From the NCBI GenBank assembly GCA_947095535.1, contig OX352774.1:212152965-212216964 (forward strand): a stretch of 64,000 bases of DNA, given 5' to 3'. Under the pieces are notes generated by a model. That model ran no database searches. It saw only the letters and a program-made list of their open reading frames with translations, and was not told where the DNA came from. Position 1 is the stretch's first letter; every line of letters starts with the position of its first letter. The DNA comes from Poecilobothrus nobilitatus (Eukaryota > Arthropoda > Insecta > Diptera > Dolichopodidae). This document shows positions 27,871-41,729 of this stretch, piece by piece. Made by a program: the position numbers and the translations under genes.

Positions 27871-28048
27871 TTTTTCTAAATTTTTAAATTTTTTTCACCT
27901 TTTTTTTTTTAATTAAATTAAAAAATGAACTTATAAAAATATGTAATTATATAAAACAAAAATTTATTTAATTTAATTCATAAAAAATTGATAAAAGAGC
28001 GAAATTTTACAAATTTGCTTTTAAAAACTTATAATTCAAATTTAAACA

Positions 28049-28596
28049 GTACAGCTATTAATAGCTTAAACCCAAGCTAAACCCTAAATAGACGAGACGA
28101 TTAAAAATGCAAAAAATTTCGTACGGTTTCTTTCGCGAAGTGTAAACGTGTAACTAACCAAAATGAAAACGTAATGACTATAAAATGATATGCTTTTGTT
28201 TACAAGTTCTGTGTTAAATTTCTAAATAGTAATTCTATTATTTATCAAATTTAACAATTTTTAAAATGAAAAAGCATGAAAGGCTAATAAAGATGTGCAA
28301 AATACCTTGGATTGCAAAAATTTTTATATAAAATTTGTAAAAAAAAAAAAAATTATTACTTAGTTATTCAAAGCGCCTGTAAACAAAACTTTTTACATAA
28401 ATAGGTATACTTAAAACTTAATGTCATATTTTTACGTAGACTATATGTGACATTTCTCATATTTCGCATTGACATTTCTCATACATATAATTCTTCGTGA
28501 CATCTTTCTTTTTGACATTTATTATTTCTATATATTTACATGATAGAATTTTTACTCGTCTCGTTATGTCTCATTACGTCTACTTTGGGCTGTACT
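28049..28596. mobile_element. About 548-bp element with interrupted terminal inverted repeats
   Basis: The left end (AGTACAGC, then AAATAGACGAGACGATTAAA) mirrors the right end, whose inverse has AGTACAGCCCAAAGTAGACG and ACGAGACGAGTAAAAAT. Small indels separate the matching blocks. Four TGACATTTCTCATA-type repeats lie inside at 28448-28520. Non-coding. Confidence 0.5.
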
Positions 28597-29935
28597 ATAT
28601 TAGCACAATAAATATCAGTCTATTTTTTCTTCGCGTTGCCTGAACTTAAAATAATCAACAAAAATTAATTTAAATGAAAATAAATGAAAAACTAAAATAT
28701 TTAGTTAATCGGCTTATCGGATAAAATATCGAAACTATTAAGTATTAAAATTAAAAGAGACCACTTATAATACCTATAGTTATTCCTGTTGAATTTTCTT
28801 ATCAAAGTTTTTTCAAAATTTTTTTTATGTCTGGTCTTCTTTTACCCTTTACACTTACAATATTTGATCAAAACTATACAGACTGAAAGTTTAATGATAT
28901 GGATTTAGATTTGGTCGTCATTATTTATATTACTTTATATTCTAATAAAAATATATTTTACTTATTTAAGACGCTTATACTAATTAATATATATTAAAAC
29001 AATTATTAATTAATTTAAGTCACGATATTCACCATTTAACATCTTTCAAAAAAAAAAAAGAAAAAAAAAAACTGTAAAACGAAGGATATAAAAATGGAAA
29101 TGAATCATTTGTCTATAGTTATTACCTTATTAAAATACGAAATTAATATTAACAAAATAACAAAACTGTATTAGTTTCCTTCCTTCCTCTGTAGTAAATT
29201 GTAAGGAAATCCTTTTAACAAGAATAAATGTATATAGTTAAATTTTATGTATTCCAAATTTTCAGGATCCTTAAAATTTTTATTAATGATAAAATCAAAA
29301 AATCATAAAAAAAAAACGATTCTTAAACTATTGAAAAAGAAAGTAAAATTTTATGTCTTTTAACAAAAAATATACACTTTAATCCTAAAAAATTATTTTT
29401 TCTAATTTTAAATATCTTAATTGCAATATCATGATAATTAAGTAAGTATAAAATAAATGAGTTAGTAGAGCAAAAAGAGACGACAAAAAAAAAAAAAACA
29501 AGTAATGAAAGGAAATTAAAATCGGAAATCTTTTCAATTAGGAAAAACTAAAAAAAAAAAAAAAAATAAACAAAAAAATCAAAGAAAACTAAAAGTAAAA
29601 TAAAAATCATTAAAAACTAAGTATATGTCCATATACATATAAGTATATAAACATATATAAGAATGTATATAAAGTATATATATATATATATATGTGTACA
29701 TTCTATACGTCAAAGTATAATTGAACGTTTTTGAACTTAAAATAAAAACTGTGCTGTGAAAATCAATAAAATTTTCTAGTGGCAATCGTTAAGGTTAATA
29801 GAGTACCGATGATTTTTTTTTTCTTCCGATTTTTCTTTTCATTTTCAATTCATTTTTATTTTCAATTTTAAATTATAACTATTTCAACTTTATATTAGTT
29901 TTTTCTTTTTTTTTTTTTGTTATATTATACACATG

Positions 29936-29954
29936 TTCGTTCGTTCGTTCGTTT
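29936..29954. repeat. (GTTC)n microsatellite
   Basis: Four and a half GTTC units in a row, next to T-rich and CT-rich (TTTCTCTTTC) low-complexity DNA at 30030-30110. Confidence 0.9.
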
Positions 29955-30438
29955 TATGGATGATGATTTGATAGTAATAATATTCTATATTTAATGATTT
30001 TTAGAATAGAACAGACTTTATGTCGTCTTTCTTTTTTTTTTTTTCAATTTTTTCTCTCTCTTTGGTCTTTCTTCTTTCTCTTTCTTTTTTTTTCTCTTTC
30101 TCTTATTCTATAGTAAAAAATTTTTTAATGTAACAATTCATCATTTATTATATAAATTTTTCTATATAGCTATAAACATATTCAAGACTCAAGTAGTAAA
30201 TTAAAAGTTACAAGGATAATAAACTAAAAACAAAAAAAAAATTGTAAACGGACATTTCAGATTTCTATAGTTTTTGTAAATTTGTATAATTTATACAAAT
30301 GGATTTAATGGAATTTAAAGTTATAATTGTTGTTTTATAACAGTGAATTTTCAACATAAGATAACTTGCGCCTTAATTTATGCAATTATTAAAAATTGTA
30401 TAAAAAATTGAGTAAAAGAAAGTATTATTTCCATATTA

Positions 30439-30582
30439 GGAGCCCTCAGTGACCTAGTCGTTAAGCATGGCTTATTAACCGAAGGCATCCGTATTGAAAT
30501 TATTGCACAAGTAGCAAGTTTCATTTATTGAAAAGAAATTCCCCTTGCTACTTAATATACTTATTGTAAATATGTAATACAT
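30439..30582 (+). repeat. tRNA-derived SINE, older of two adjacent copies
   Basis: It starts AGGAGCCCTCAGTGACCTAG, a degenerate A-box head, then TTATTAACCGAAGGCATCCG, which matches the adjacent copy's TATTAACCGAAGGAGTG. Box B is degraded. Confidence 0.6.
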
Positions 30583-30583
30583 A

Positions 30584-30760
30584 GGGGCTTCGGTAGCCTA
30601 GTGGGTAGCCGTGTGGCGTATTAACCGAAGGAGTGTGGGTTCGATTTTGCACAGGTCGTAAGTGTTTTTTTCTTTACATACCTCCCTTACGACCAAATAT
30701 AATGTAAATATATAGTATATAATATAAACAAAATAAATAATATTTATTAATGTATAAATT
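30584..30760 (+). repeat. tRNA-derived SINE with recognisable pol III boxes
   Basis: The head GGGGCTTCGGTAGCCTAGTG gives an A box (TAGCCTAGTGG) and, 30 or so bases on, a B box (GGTTCGATTTT). The tail is AT-rich with AAACAAAATAAATAAT repeats. It sits directly after another copy of the same family. Confidence 0.75.
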
Positions 30761-32748
30761 AATGCATTATCCTATGTGATTTATAATATTAATATAAACA
30801 AATAAATAAGTAAGTGAATTGTTTAACTATACCCCAAAGATAACACTGTTAAGATATTAGAAAAGATCTAGAATCAATTATTAGGTGGAACTTACGCTAA
30901 ATAAAATCGGAAAATCTTTGTACACATTACTGTACATTTCTTTCAAAAACTAAAAGAATTCACAAATCAGAGCATGAGAAGTTTTTTTTACTATGAGAAG
31001 AGGAACAGAAATCACCTTTTTCTGCGGAGTACAGTACAAACAGGTACAAAAATCTTCTTAACTATTATAAAATGCAATAAGAACTTTTAAAAGAGAAATT
31101 CTTACTTACACCCTATAATTCTACCTATCTATCACGCTTAGTCTTTCTATTTATCCTAAGAGCACAGCCCAACATACAATTGCCCAATTGAATGAGTGCG
31201 TTCCAGTTTAAACTATAAATATCCTGCCACTAAATTTAGCTACTAATTTGTAGGTCTACAGTTGACCGTTTTAGACTTTTTAAGTTTGAAGGTTTAACAG
31301 AAGAACTAACCAAAATCTTAACTACTATAATCTAATTCATATTATAATATGATGTTTATATATGTCGAGATAAAAATGAACAATTGAATTGATAAAACAG
31401 AAGTTAAAAACTATTGAACATTAAAAAAAATACTATAAAAAATCTCTGTTTTTATAATCCCAATACTTAAATAAGGATAGTAAAGAAAATGCAATTGATT
31501 TACTCCAACCTACAATAATTTTACTCAAACGAATAATAATTTTTTATAAAGAAATCTTTTCGTAGAGTTGCGGTAGCAAATAAACAAAAATGCGAGTAAA
31601 AGTTGAAAGTTGAAAGTCGCTCTATTCGTTTTGATGCGGCCGTATTTAAATGTAACGTAACTATGTTATATTTGAATATCAAACCCACGTAAACATGGGA
31701 TTATCACCTTTAAGGTGATGACCTAGTATTTGCGTCGCTTTGATTTTTAAATAGAATACATTAATTTAAAAACTACTTGACCAAATGCAACGCGCCGCGA
31801 GAAACTACGATTGAGTAGATGAACTTTCTACTTTTAGTCGCGTTTGCAATAAATTTCTTCTGTTTTTTTTTTTTATTTTTTGTAATATAATTTTCATAAT
31901 TTTTACATACACTTTAATAAAGTGATGTTAACATTTCGTCATCATTTAATAAAAAGCGCCGCTGGGGATGAGGCTAAAAGCGACACGCAATGGACTGCAA
32001 AGCGAGGACTGGGTATATAACCTTGGATTTATAGACCTTTTAGGGTGTTATATAAAATTTAAATTTGAGTAAAAGTAGATAACCCAATTTTGGATAAGTT
32101 TTTAGGTTTCCTGATTTATTCTTTGTTTTTAAAAACAATATTTTGTTTTACTAAACAAAACTATAATTATTGCGTGTTTAAATGAATTAACTATTGTTTT
32201 TTTTTTAAATTAATTAAATAATAATCGAAACAATAATAAAAATTTAATTAAACGTAAACCGATGGTTATACTTATTTTTCTATTTCTAAAATTAACTTAT
32301 CAATTTGGAGATTATATAGATAAAAACTTATACTTATTATAGTATAGTAAATTATAATGCAAAGTAAAAACTTGTTGAACTTTTTAACTTGTTGCTATCT
32401 GTTTAGTGTTTACGTAATTGTTTTATTGTTATTTAAAATAATTGGTAAAGCAATTTTTTGTTTTGATCAAACCGAGAATTACAAAGTACAGAATAAAAAT
32501 ATAGAATGAAAAAATTGAATTATTTCTTATCAATGTACAATGAAACAAAAGCAAAAAAAAACCTAAAAAATGTATAAACTGAATAAGGTTAAAATATGAT
32601 GACTAATTAAATCTTATCTTACATTGTATACAGTTTATGCTGCTTTCAATTTAAAATTCTTTTTGAAGAAATTCTTTTTGTTTTTTTAATCATTAGTCAG
32701 AACGCAGGGGGTTTATGATTAATTTAATAATAGGAAGTAAGTATATTA

Positions 32749-33386
32749 TTAAATAAGGCAGAATATAAACCAACGGTTTTTAAAAGCGCACATTTCCAAA
32801 CACAATAATACAAAGATATCCGTTTCCAAAAGATAATGCAAAATTTAAAAATTTCATATAAGAAAAAATGTGAAAATAGAACTTTTTTGTCATTTTGAGG
32901 GACCGTAAATCCGGAACCCTATATAACTAAGAAAAACCGTTAATACACATAACAGGGGGTGGTACAAAAAAATTCTGAGCAAACTTATACCAATTCTAAA
33001 AGTTCTTTCTTGTCTCAAAAATGCAACTTCCTATCTCAAAGCGTGCCGGAGTTATGAAGTTAGAAAAATCATTGGTTTACAAAAGTAAAAAAAATTCCAG
33101 TCGAATGGCGTTTTCAAATTGAAAAAATGTTAAGCGGAACATGAAATATACGCATTTAAAAACAGGGCTTTTTCAAAGTTTGAGGGGGTGTAGTTCCCTG
33201 ATGGATTTGGCTATATGAAAAAATTGTTCCACAAAATAAATTTTTTTATGAGACCTACCCATGGTTCAAATTTTTTTCCTCTATCTTTAACGATTTTGTA
33301 ATAAGACGGACGGACGGAGGTACGGACAGAGTGAAACTATTAGGTAGGCACATTTTTTCAAAATTTTTCTTGGAAATGTGCTAAAA
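32749..33386 (+). repeat. Dispersed repeat family A, longest copy
   Basis: It opens with AAGGCAGAATATAAACCAAC and GCGCACATnTCCAAA. GTACAAAAAAATTCTGAGCA, GAGTTATGAAGT, GTCGAATGGCGTTTT and TTTATGAGACCTACCCATGG follow, then a GACGGACGGACGGAGGTACG block and a GTGCTAAAAA end. All blocks recur in order at 41730-42548. Non-coding in all frames. Confidence 0.8.
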
Positions 33387-34744
33387 AAAAGTATTTAAAA
33401 AAACCATACGTTACTTATATTAATTTTGACCTATAAGCTCGATTGTTTTTGTCCATACTTAGTACTTTTAAAAAATTATATCAATTTTAATTTTTCTTAC
33501 TTCCATTTTATTTCTATACCTATAAGTACAATATAAAAAAGGAAAACGTTCAAATTAAACTAAATTTATAAGAAAGAAAAAATAAATGTAAATATTTTTT
33601 GTATTAGTTTTGTACTTTTCTTTATAACCTACATATAATTTAATAAAAAAAAAAAAAAAAAATGCTGAATAAACGTTTTAAAAATTTAAAATATGACTGG
33701 TAAAATATTAATTGAAATTAATATCATACAAAAAAAAAACAGTCACGTGTCTGTTAATTTGACTGAAACGCATGAACATGTAAACGATTAATGGAATTCT
33801 ACATACTACAATATGTATGTATGTAATTGATTCCGCGTGCTTTTAAAAATATTTTTAAAAAAAAACTTGAAAAACTTTTTTAAATATTTTCTTTTAAATA
33901 TACATACATAGATACTTAGGTATATCTTATATTGCATTCTATATTAAGACATCATTATTCAGGGCGCATTATTTGATAATTAATATACTCATATCTTAAA
34001 ATTTTTTTAATACGTTAACGATTAATTACAATCGTAAATTAAAAAACAAAAAAATCTGATTGAGTTCTAAAATAAGTTGACAGCGCAATTACTAAGTTGT
34101 TTAAATTAAATTTCATTTTGTCTACAAAATTTTCTCCATTTTCGAAAAAAAAAAACAAAAATCATATAAATTTAAGAATTTTATAATATATAAATAAACA
34201 AAGGCATGCTACACTAATAAAATAGAATCATAACTTATAACTTATATAATATTAATTTTATTTAGATTTAAAAACAAAAAAAAAAACATTTTTTTTTTAT
34301 GAAGAAAATTCAAGAAATAAAATAAATATTTAAAAGTGTGATTAAATAAACTTTGAACGTTGCATTTGATTTAACGATCAAAAAAAAAAAATTGAATCAC
34401 GTTTTTATTTGTTTTGTTTATTTTTATGGTATGTATAAGTAAGTATTGGATTCGCGCCAACTGTGCGAGTTTGTAAACAATCGTATCAATTACAATAACA
34501 ATAACAGTAACAGATCTTATAATTTCATAAAATAATTTATTATAACTACAAGTATAGTTTAGAACTTTAAGGCTGCGGGAATATTAGGCAGAATTTCTGA
34601 TGGTATAAATTATTGAAACTTATTTTTTGTCATGTTATTCTGTTTACATTGACCAGCATTTTTAAGAATTTATCCCGGTTGAATTATTTGAAAAAATGTA
34701 AATTAAATGAAAACACAATGAGAAAATCAAAAATTCGGTAGCTC

Positions 34745-35062
34745 GTTTTTTTAATTAAAGACATTTTTATTTTAATTGAAGACATTTTTAATTTAAGTGA
34801 AAAGTTTTTACTTTAAGTGAAGACCATTTGTAATAAAATAAAAATGCTTTCAGTTAAAGTAAGAAAATACATATATTTAATACACCGTATACATACATAT
34901 ATATTATGTTATATGTATATGTAAGTAGATACTATTAAAGTATAAAATCTTCACTTAAAATAAAAAATACCCTTTTCACTTTAAGTAAAAATGTATTCAC
35001 TTACTTAAAGTGAAAAATCTTCACTTAGAGCAGAAAACCCTTCAGATAAAGTGAAAAAGGTA
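34745..35062. repeat. Two-sided array of TTTAAGTGAA-type motifs
   Basis: From 34745 to 34860 the motif (TTTAAGTGAA, TTTAATTGAAGAC and variants) runs on the plus strand. From 34948 to 35060 it runs mainly inverted (TCTTCACTTAAA, TTTTCACTTTAAG). A microsatellite-rich spacer separates them, so the whole can fold on itself. Confidence 0.55.
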
Positions 35063-36428
35063 TTTAAAACGGCAAAAAAAACGCTCTAGTGCTTTCTAAC
35101 ACTTTTTAATTTAGAAATAAGAGTGAATCAGTGACTAACTATACAATTTCATAATAACTATATGCATACATATATAGAAAATTACGTACAGAACACAAAA
35201 AGCCATATATATTCAAAATACATAATTAAATTAGATAAAAATTAAAATTTTATAATCATTTAAAATAATTTAAAATCTAACTATACAAAAATTTATGATG
35301 ATTATTATTATTGTGGTTTTATTTTTTTTTTTAATTTAAAATTTAAACTTTCAAGGTTAATTTGCAAATATTTCAAATAATTTTGTAACACGTTAAGTAC
35401 TTTTAGATTAAAAAAAAAAAAAAACACGTTAAATTGTAATACAAAAAAAAAAAAAAATTCACATACCTGTGCTAAAAATAAATAAATATATACTTTCAAT
35501 ATTTAATTAGTTTCATTTTTTATTAAATATTTTTTTTAAATAATTTGGCAAAATCAATTTAATTTTTTTAATAAATCATATGATTCAACATTAAGTATGA
35601 ATCATCATAATAAATTTACAATTATTCAAACAAACAAAATAATAAATAATTTTTTTTTCGTTGTTATTTGTAACTCATTATCATAAATCCTCTTTCCATT
35701 AGATAAAAAATAATTTAAGAACAATTATTTAACAGTAATTGTAAAAAGAAATTTATTTTAATTAAATGATCATGATAATAAATAAAAATCGGAAGTGATT
35801 CATTTTTGATTCAACAGTAAAAACTTAAAAAACTTTTTCAAGTAGGTACCTATACAAAGAAATTTTTTAGGGCTATCACCTTTCGGTGAAATAAGTAAAT
35901 AATTTTTAGTTAACGTAAATCTTCTTATTATAAATAGAAAAGGGGGAAATTAATTTTAACTCGATTCACAATGCTTCATTGAAATTTTTCAAAAATTTAT
36001 TTTAACAACATATCCATAAGTACTTATTCTTAAAAAAAACCCAAAAAAAAAGTTTGAAATACGGAAATTAATAAGATAAAATTACATAAATATGTGTGCA
36101 TGTATTAGATACATATGTATATATAAATATGTAATTTTCAAAAAAAAAAAAAATTAAGGGATTCCCCTTTTTTTACTTTGTAATTATAAATTCAACAATG
36201 TGTTTATTTATTACACTAAAACACATCAGCTAAACAATTAGGTATAATAAATTTATAATTAAAATTCCAAAATAAAGTTACGAAATAGATACCAACAATT
36301 TTAAATATTGAAAATGTTCTGTAAAAACACTTAAAACTGAAATTCAAAATTAAAAAACAACTAATTTCAAGGATAAATTTAATTTTTAAATTACTTTAGT
36401 AATTTACTTGATAATGATCCACCCTACT

Positions 36429-37161
36429 GTGCATTACCGCTTACTGCTACTTTCGCTAAACGAAAATCGCATTCGAAAATTTGGAACTTTGAAAATCGAA
36501 AATCCTAGGAAATGGGAAATTAATATTTTGAAATTAGTGTCTAACTGTTTAAGCATTAGTTATATAGTAAGGGTATTCACAAGTTGGTGCGAAAGTGCAA
36601 TTTTTTTTTTGCACCCTAGCACATATTTGCACCAACTCATGAACAACCCTAGCATGAATTTTTATTGAACTGTCAAATATCGTTGATGTACTTGTTTTGT
36701 TTACATAAAAATTTAATATGCTTACCAAAAATTTCAGATATTTGTATATCTTTATATGCTTGTCTTAATATTTAAATAATCAGAAATAATTTATTTCCAC
36801 TTTTTTAGGCATTTTTAAATTTTTATCTAATATAGCGCTTACAAAAAATATATAAACAAACTTTGCAATGGTCTTGCACAAATATGCAATAGGGTTTAGG
36901 TCTTGCATAGTCTTGCAAAATTTTGCACTTTTTTATACATGAAAACAACAACAAATTGTGCACTTTAACTGTCAAAACATTGAAATATGCTACGGTGCAA
37001 AATTTTGCACTTGTGTAAGACCACTTTGCACCAACTCGTGAATACCCTTAGTATAAAAAATTTAATTTTCCACTCGCAACTCTGCGATTTGCAATTTTCA
37101 AAGTTCCAAATTTTCTAATGCGATTTTCGTTTAAAGAAAGTAGCAGTACGCGGTAAGGCAC
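36429..37161. mobile_element. 733-bp fold-back element with arms of about 75 bp
   Basis: The left arm (36429-36505, GTGCATTACCGCTTACTGCT... then CTAAACGAAAATCGCATT and AAAATTTGGAACTTTGAAAA) is mirrored at 37085-37161 with only a few mismatches. Long inverted arms and no coding sequence are typical of a MITE or foldback transposon. A second inverted repeat pair (36568 and 37050) sits inside. The open frame at 36408-36668 lies in the left arm and is not a gene. Confidence 0.85.
36568..37050. mobile_element. Inner 483-bp inverted-repeat element, nested
   Basis: TAAGGGTATTCACAAGTTGG continues to TGC and is mirrored by GCACCAACTCGTGAATACCC plus TTA at the right with one mismatch. A third partial inverse copy of the same end occurs at 36629-36650. 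The interior repeats TTGCAC/GTGCAA motifs. It is either a separate MITE inserted in the outer element or the element's sub-terminal repeats. Confidence 0.7.
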
Positions 37162-40100
37162 TTTTCAATTTTTCTTTTAGAGTCAATTATTTAATTATCT
37201 CCATCATGTAAGTACTTAAGTACAAATATACTTGAACTTGTTTTAATTAACTATACTTATACATACTAAAAGTTCGAGAATGATGCCACAAAAGTCAAAA
37301 AACTATTTTTTTTTTGCCCCCCGCAAAATTTGCATCATTTTTTAATGGTTACATTATTTAATAATTGTAATTCATTATTTTTCATCGAACTTTTTGCAAT
37401 TGTTTTCAAAAAGTTTTAAAATTTTAACATGACATAAATTTAAAATGTTGCACAATTTTGTTTCTTGTTGAGTTTTGTCAACTTTATCAAACAAAAACAA
37501 AAAAAAAGCTTATGATTTCATTCATACTCATGTATACTCATGCATAAAGAAGTGGAATCATTTATCTTGTTACTTATAGTAAAGTAAAAAAAATCCTTGG
37601 CCCTGATAATCCATTTACCGTTACAAATTAATCATTAAACAATATAAATAAAAAAAAACTTTAAATGTAAATAAATTTTAGGTACTTACTTAGTTAAAAA
37701 AAAAAAAATTTCTTTTTTAAATAAAAATAGTAATTTTTATTTTTCTCCCTTCAGTTGATTTCTTAATGAATTGAAAAAGAAAAAAGAAAGTATAAAAATT
37801 CGAGAAGGTTTTTTATATTTTATTTTTCTGTGTTTATTTTTTGGCATACATTCAAGGTTTTAAGGTTAATTTTCAAAGTTTATGTTCATTAATTTGTAGG
37901 TCATTTTGTGTAGTTTTCAGATTTTTTTTAAGCATTTACTTATCAGAAAATTTTGTATAAAGCTTTTTTTTTTAATTGCTAATAACAAGAAATGACACTT
38001 ACTTAAATCCCTTGGCATTTTCAAAAATAAATATTTTAATTAAGAAAACAAAATAATTTTATAGTTTTGTATTCTAAACACTCCTTTGTCATTCTCCTTG
38101 TCAATTGAATTTCCTCATTCCTTTGTCAATTGAGGTTTAAAGGTTTTTCCTGACATGTTTTTTCACTATACTTCCTCTTTAAAAAAAAGAAAAAAAACAA
38201 GTCATGTAAGTCTATATTTTTCATCTATCTAAGAATTACATTCGCTACCAAAAGCAGGACAGGAATAACTAGCGTAAATAGAGAGTGAAGTTTAACAAAT
38301 AGAGAATGGATTGAAATCCTAAAATAAAGTAATGAAGATAAAAGTGAGTTCGTTGTGTAGTGATTAGGCACTTATTTTTTTTTTTTTTAAAATAAGACGC
38401 AATCTTTTGTATTATTAAATCAGCGTCTTTTTTCTAAATTGTTTTTTTTTTTTTTTGATTGATTTATTTCGAAAGATTACCATTTTAGAGGTGTTTTTAA
38501 AAGTATACATATTTATGACTTATGAGTCGTGAATCGTGAAAAATCTGACAACTACACATGCGAAATCATTTTTGTCTGGTGTTGTGACATTTTCACCACA
38601 ATTAAAAATGTTTGCAGCGGTCAAGAATTATTTTTATATTATAATATTAGATAAATATCATATGTATATGATAAACTAAGAATAGATTAAACCAAATTAA
38701 AGGGGTGGGTCAATGTTTACTTCGCGTGTTTTATATTATTTATGTTATCTATCAATTAAATATTCAAAGAAACGAAAATGATAAAAGTAGTCACACTTTG
38801 AAATTGTATTTGTCAAAATGTCAATTTTTCCATCTGTCAAAATTATTAAAAGGAAGTAAAGAAATGAAAGGAAACATACCGTTGGGTACATTTATTTCTT
38901 TAAAAACTCTGTAAATTAAGTATCATCTAAATGCAAAGATGAATACAAACAAAGTTACAATTTGATAAACCTTTGCACTATTTGTTTTCCTTTTCTTTTC
39001 TTGTTACATATTAGAATAAATTAAAATTCAACTCAAATGTCAAATTTCTTAGAAAATTAAACGACTAGACAAACTTTATATATCGATTGTAAGTATATAC
39101 ATACATAATATCTACGTAGAAAAAATTATAATATCTACATACAAAAAATTATAATATGTATATTCATACATATGTCCATATGTATATACATTACATTACA
39201 AATTATTGTACACGTTTATTTTATATTTTATTTATTTTTTATATTTTTTTTCTTCTCTTTTATTGTTTAGAAATTTTAATCTAAACATATGCAAAAAAAA
39301 AAATAATAAAAAATAAAAATATTATAAAATTCAATTCATTTAATATTCATAGGACACTAACACATTAATATAAATATTTAATACATATGAATATTATGTA
39401 TGCTTATTTAGTTAATCTGCTAAGTATAAATAATATAACAACAAAAAAAAATAAAAAAACAAAAACAATAAAAGAAAAAGAAAATTGTTTCCCAAAAATA
39501 TTTTCACATTTTTCGACGAATTCAAGGCCAATTTAAAAAGCTTTAGAATAGGTTTACATACATACATATGTAAGTATATACATATTGTAAATAAAACAAA
39601 TAGAAATGTCCCTGCCTTTAAAAAAAAAAAGTGAAAAAATAAAAAGTATGACAGTTTATAGTTTTTGTTTCTTTTTTATGTTAAGAATTTTTGCAAAATC
39701 TAAAATATTATTTTTTTTCTATAAATAATTCAAAAAAACTTTTTTTTTTTAATATTTTTATTTTTGCTTTATTATTTAAGTATTAAATATACAATTTTTC
39801 TATTGTTTTTGTTTGTATTAGTGACTTAAGTATGCAGAACAAATATTTATTCTAATCCGTTGATGACGAAATATACTACAGCTTTCATCAAGAATTTATT
39901 TTTCATAATAATGTCGGCAAAGATTGAAAATGCAGATACGAGAATTTAATAAATAACTAATAAAAAAAGATGAAATAAATTTAAAAAAAAAATGTATGTA
40001 TGTATATATGTATAATAAAAAAAAAAATATCAAAGTACATTTATAGAAAAATTGATATTTTGAAACTGATACAAGATTCAGGCTTTTTTTTTTAATAAGT

Positions 40101-41111
40101 TATTAATAACATATGAGTTATACAGATAAGTATATACATACTTATATTATAGACTTTTATTTTTTAAAAAAGTTTTTATGGAGTAGTAAAAAAAAAAGAA
40201 GTTTTTAACACCATTTACATTGAATGGATATTGTATTTAACCCTTTCATTCGCTGTTTCATTTTTCTTAGTTTTTTATGTCATTGTAAAATTTGTCATGT
40301 TAAAAATTAATAATATTAAAAAATCTTAATAGAGAGAATCTAAGGTGGCTTTCAGGGCATTAAAATCTAGTATAAGTATTACCATAAAAATAATTAGAAA
40401 TAGCACATGTGCTTAAACCAGATTATTAAAATGAAGAAGGACATTAACTCTTTCACAGCTGAGGAAATCTTAACCTACTAAAGATTGAATTACTTCCTAA
40501 ATACTACAAAACTTTTTTTATATACGAAAAATTTTACTATTGTATTAGGATTATAATTATTACTTTGTTACGCACAGTATTTAAAAATGAAAATAAAAAT
40601 AAAACTTGATTAAGTAAACAAAACAATTTCCGAAATCAAAAATTTTAACATTATAATCTTTTTCAATTTCAATCAGCGAATTATAAAAGAAAAAAAAGAT
40701 TAATAATATATTAGAATATACTTATAGAAGGAAAAATCTACTTTTCAAGGATCAATTTTTTAAAAATGAAAGAATAAATCTAAAAGTACGTATGTAAAAT
40801 TGAAAATGGACTTGTATAGAATAGATAGATCCTTAAAGAATATAAAGACCATACAAGACTTATTTTAATCCAATGTTATTCAAATTAAGAAAAATTTCCC
40901 AGATCTTAAAGGGTTAAATTAAAAAAATTTTAATTTATTCAAAACAAAAAAGAAAAGGAATGTAAATAAATAAGTAAATAATAATATTTTATTTGAGTAT
41001 TTATTGTACTTATAGTTCGTTATAGTCTCACGCTACAAAGAACAGAAATAATATGTGATGTATGGATTAAATAAAGAATTTAACTAAGTAACTAAATATT
41101 TAAATATAATA

Positions 41112-41602
41112 AATAACCTTGAAAATCTTTCTTTTTTTTAATTCATTCAAACGAAAATGAGAAATTGAAATGTCCTTTTTAAACAACCAAAAATAAAATC
41201 AATATCTATTGAAGGGAAAAAAATTTTAGGAAAGAATACTTAATAACTGACTTTCACTGTTTCGATTGGTTTATTTTAGTTTCTAAATCGACTTGATAAA
41301 AGATACCTTACTACATATTGCCCTAATGGTATTTCAATCTAATTAAATAATCTTGAAAATTTTTCTTTTTTTCCATTTATTGAAATGCAAATGAGAAATG
41401 GAAATGTCCTTTATAACCAACAAAAAATAAAATCTTTTTGTGGAAGGAGTTTTAAAATGCTTTTTCAAAAGTTTTAGGAAATGATACTTAATTACTGACT
41501 TTAATGTTGTCAATTCGATTTTTTTTCAATTGATATTTTTATTTTCTAAATAGATTTTATTAAAAAGATCTAACTATGTCCTTAATGGAATTTCAAACTA
41601 CA
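41112..41602 (+). repeat. Tandem duplication, two units of about 234-257 bp
   Basis: AATAACCTTGAAAATCTTTC at 41112 restarts as AATAATCTTGAAAATTTTTC at 41346. Both units then share ATGAGAAATnGAAATGTCCT, AAATAAAATC, TTTTAGGAAAnnATACTTAA, ACTGACTTT, TTTCTAAAT and a final ATGGnATTTCAAnCTA. Moderately diverged and non-coding. Confidence 0.85.
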
Positions 41603-41729
41603 AGAAAAATAACTGATTGACTTAAACAAAGAACAATATACATATATGTATATACATATACTTACTTAGTTTATTAAAGTTAAATAAATATCATATACTT
41701 ACATACTTATAAGGAAAAGGAAAATAAAA

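Noticed and set aside
31703..31731. Helitron 3' end at the palindrome followed by CTAGT
   Set aside because: The hairpin is only three bases from CTAG, closer than the usual roughly ten, and no second copy with the same boundary is seen.
36408..36668. 86-codon open frame
   Set aside because: Falls in the left arm of the fold-back element, whose other arm does not code for it.
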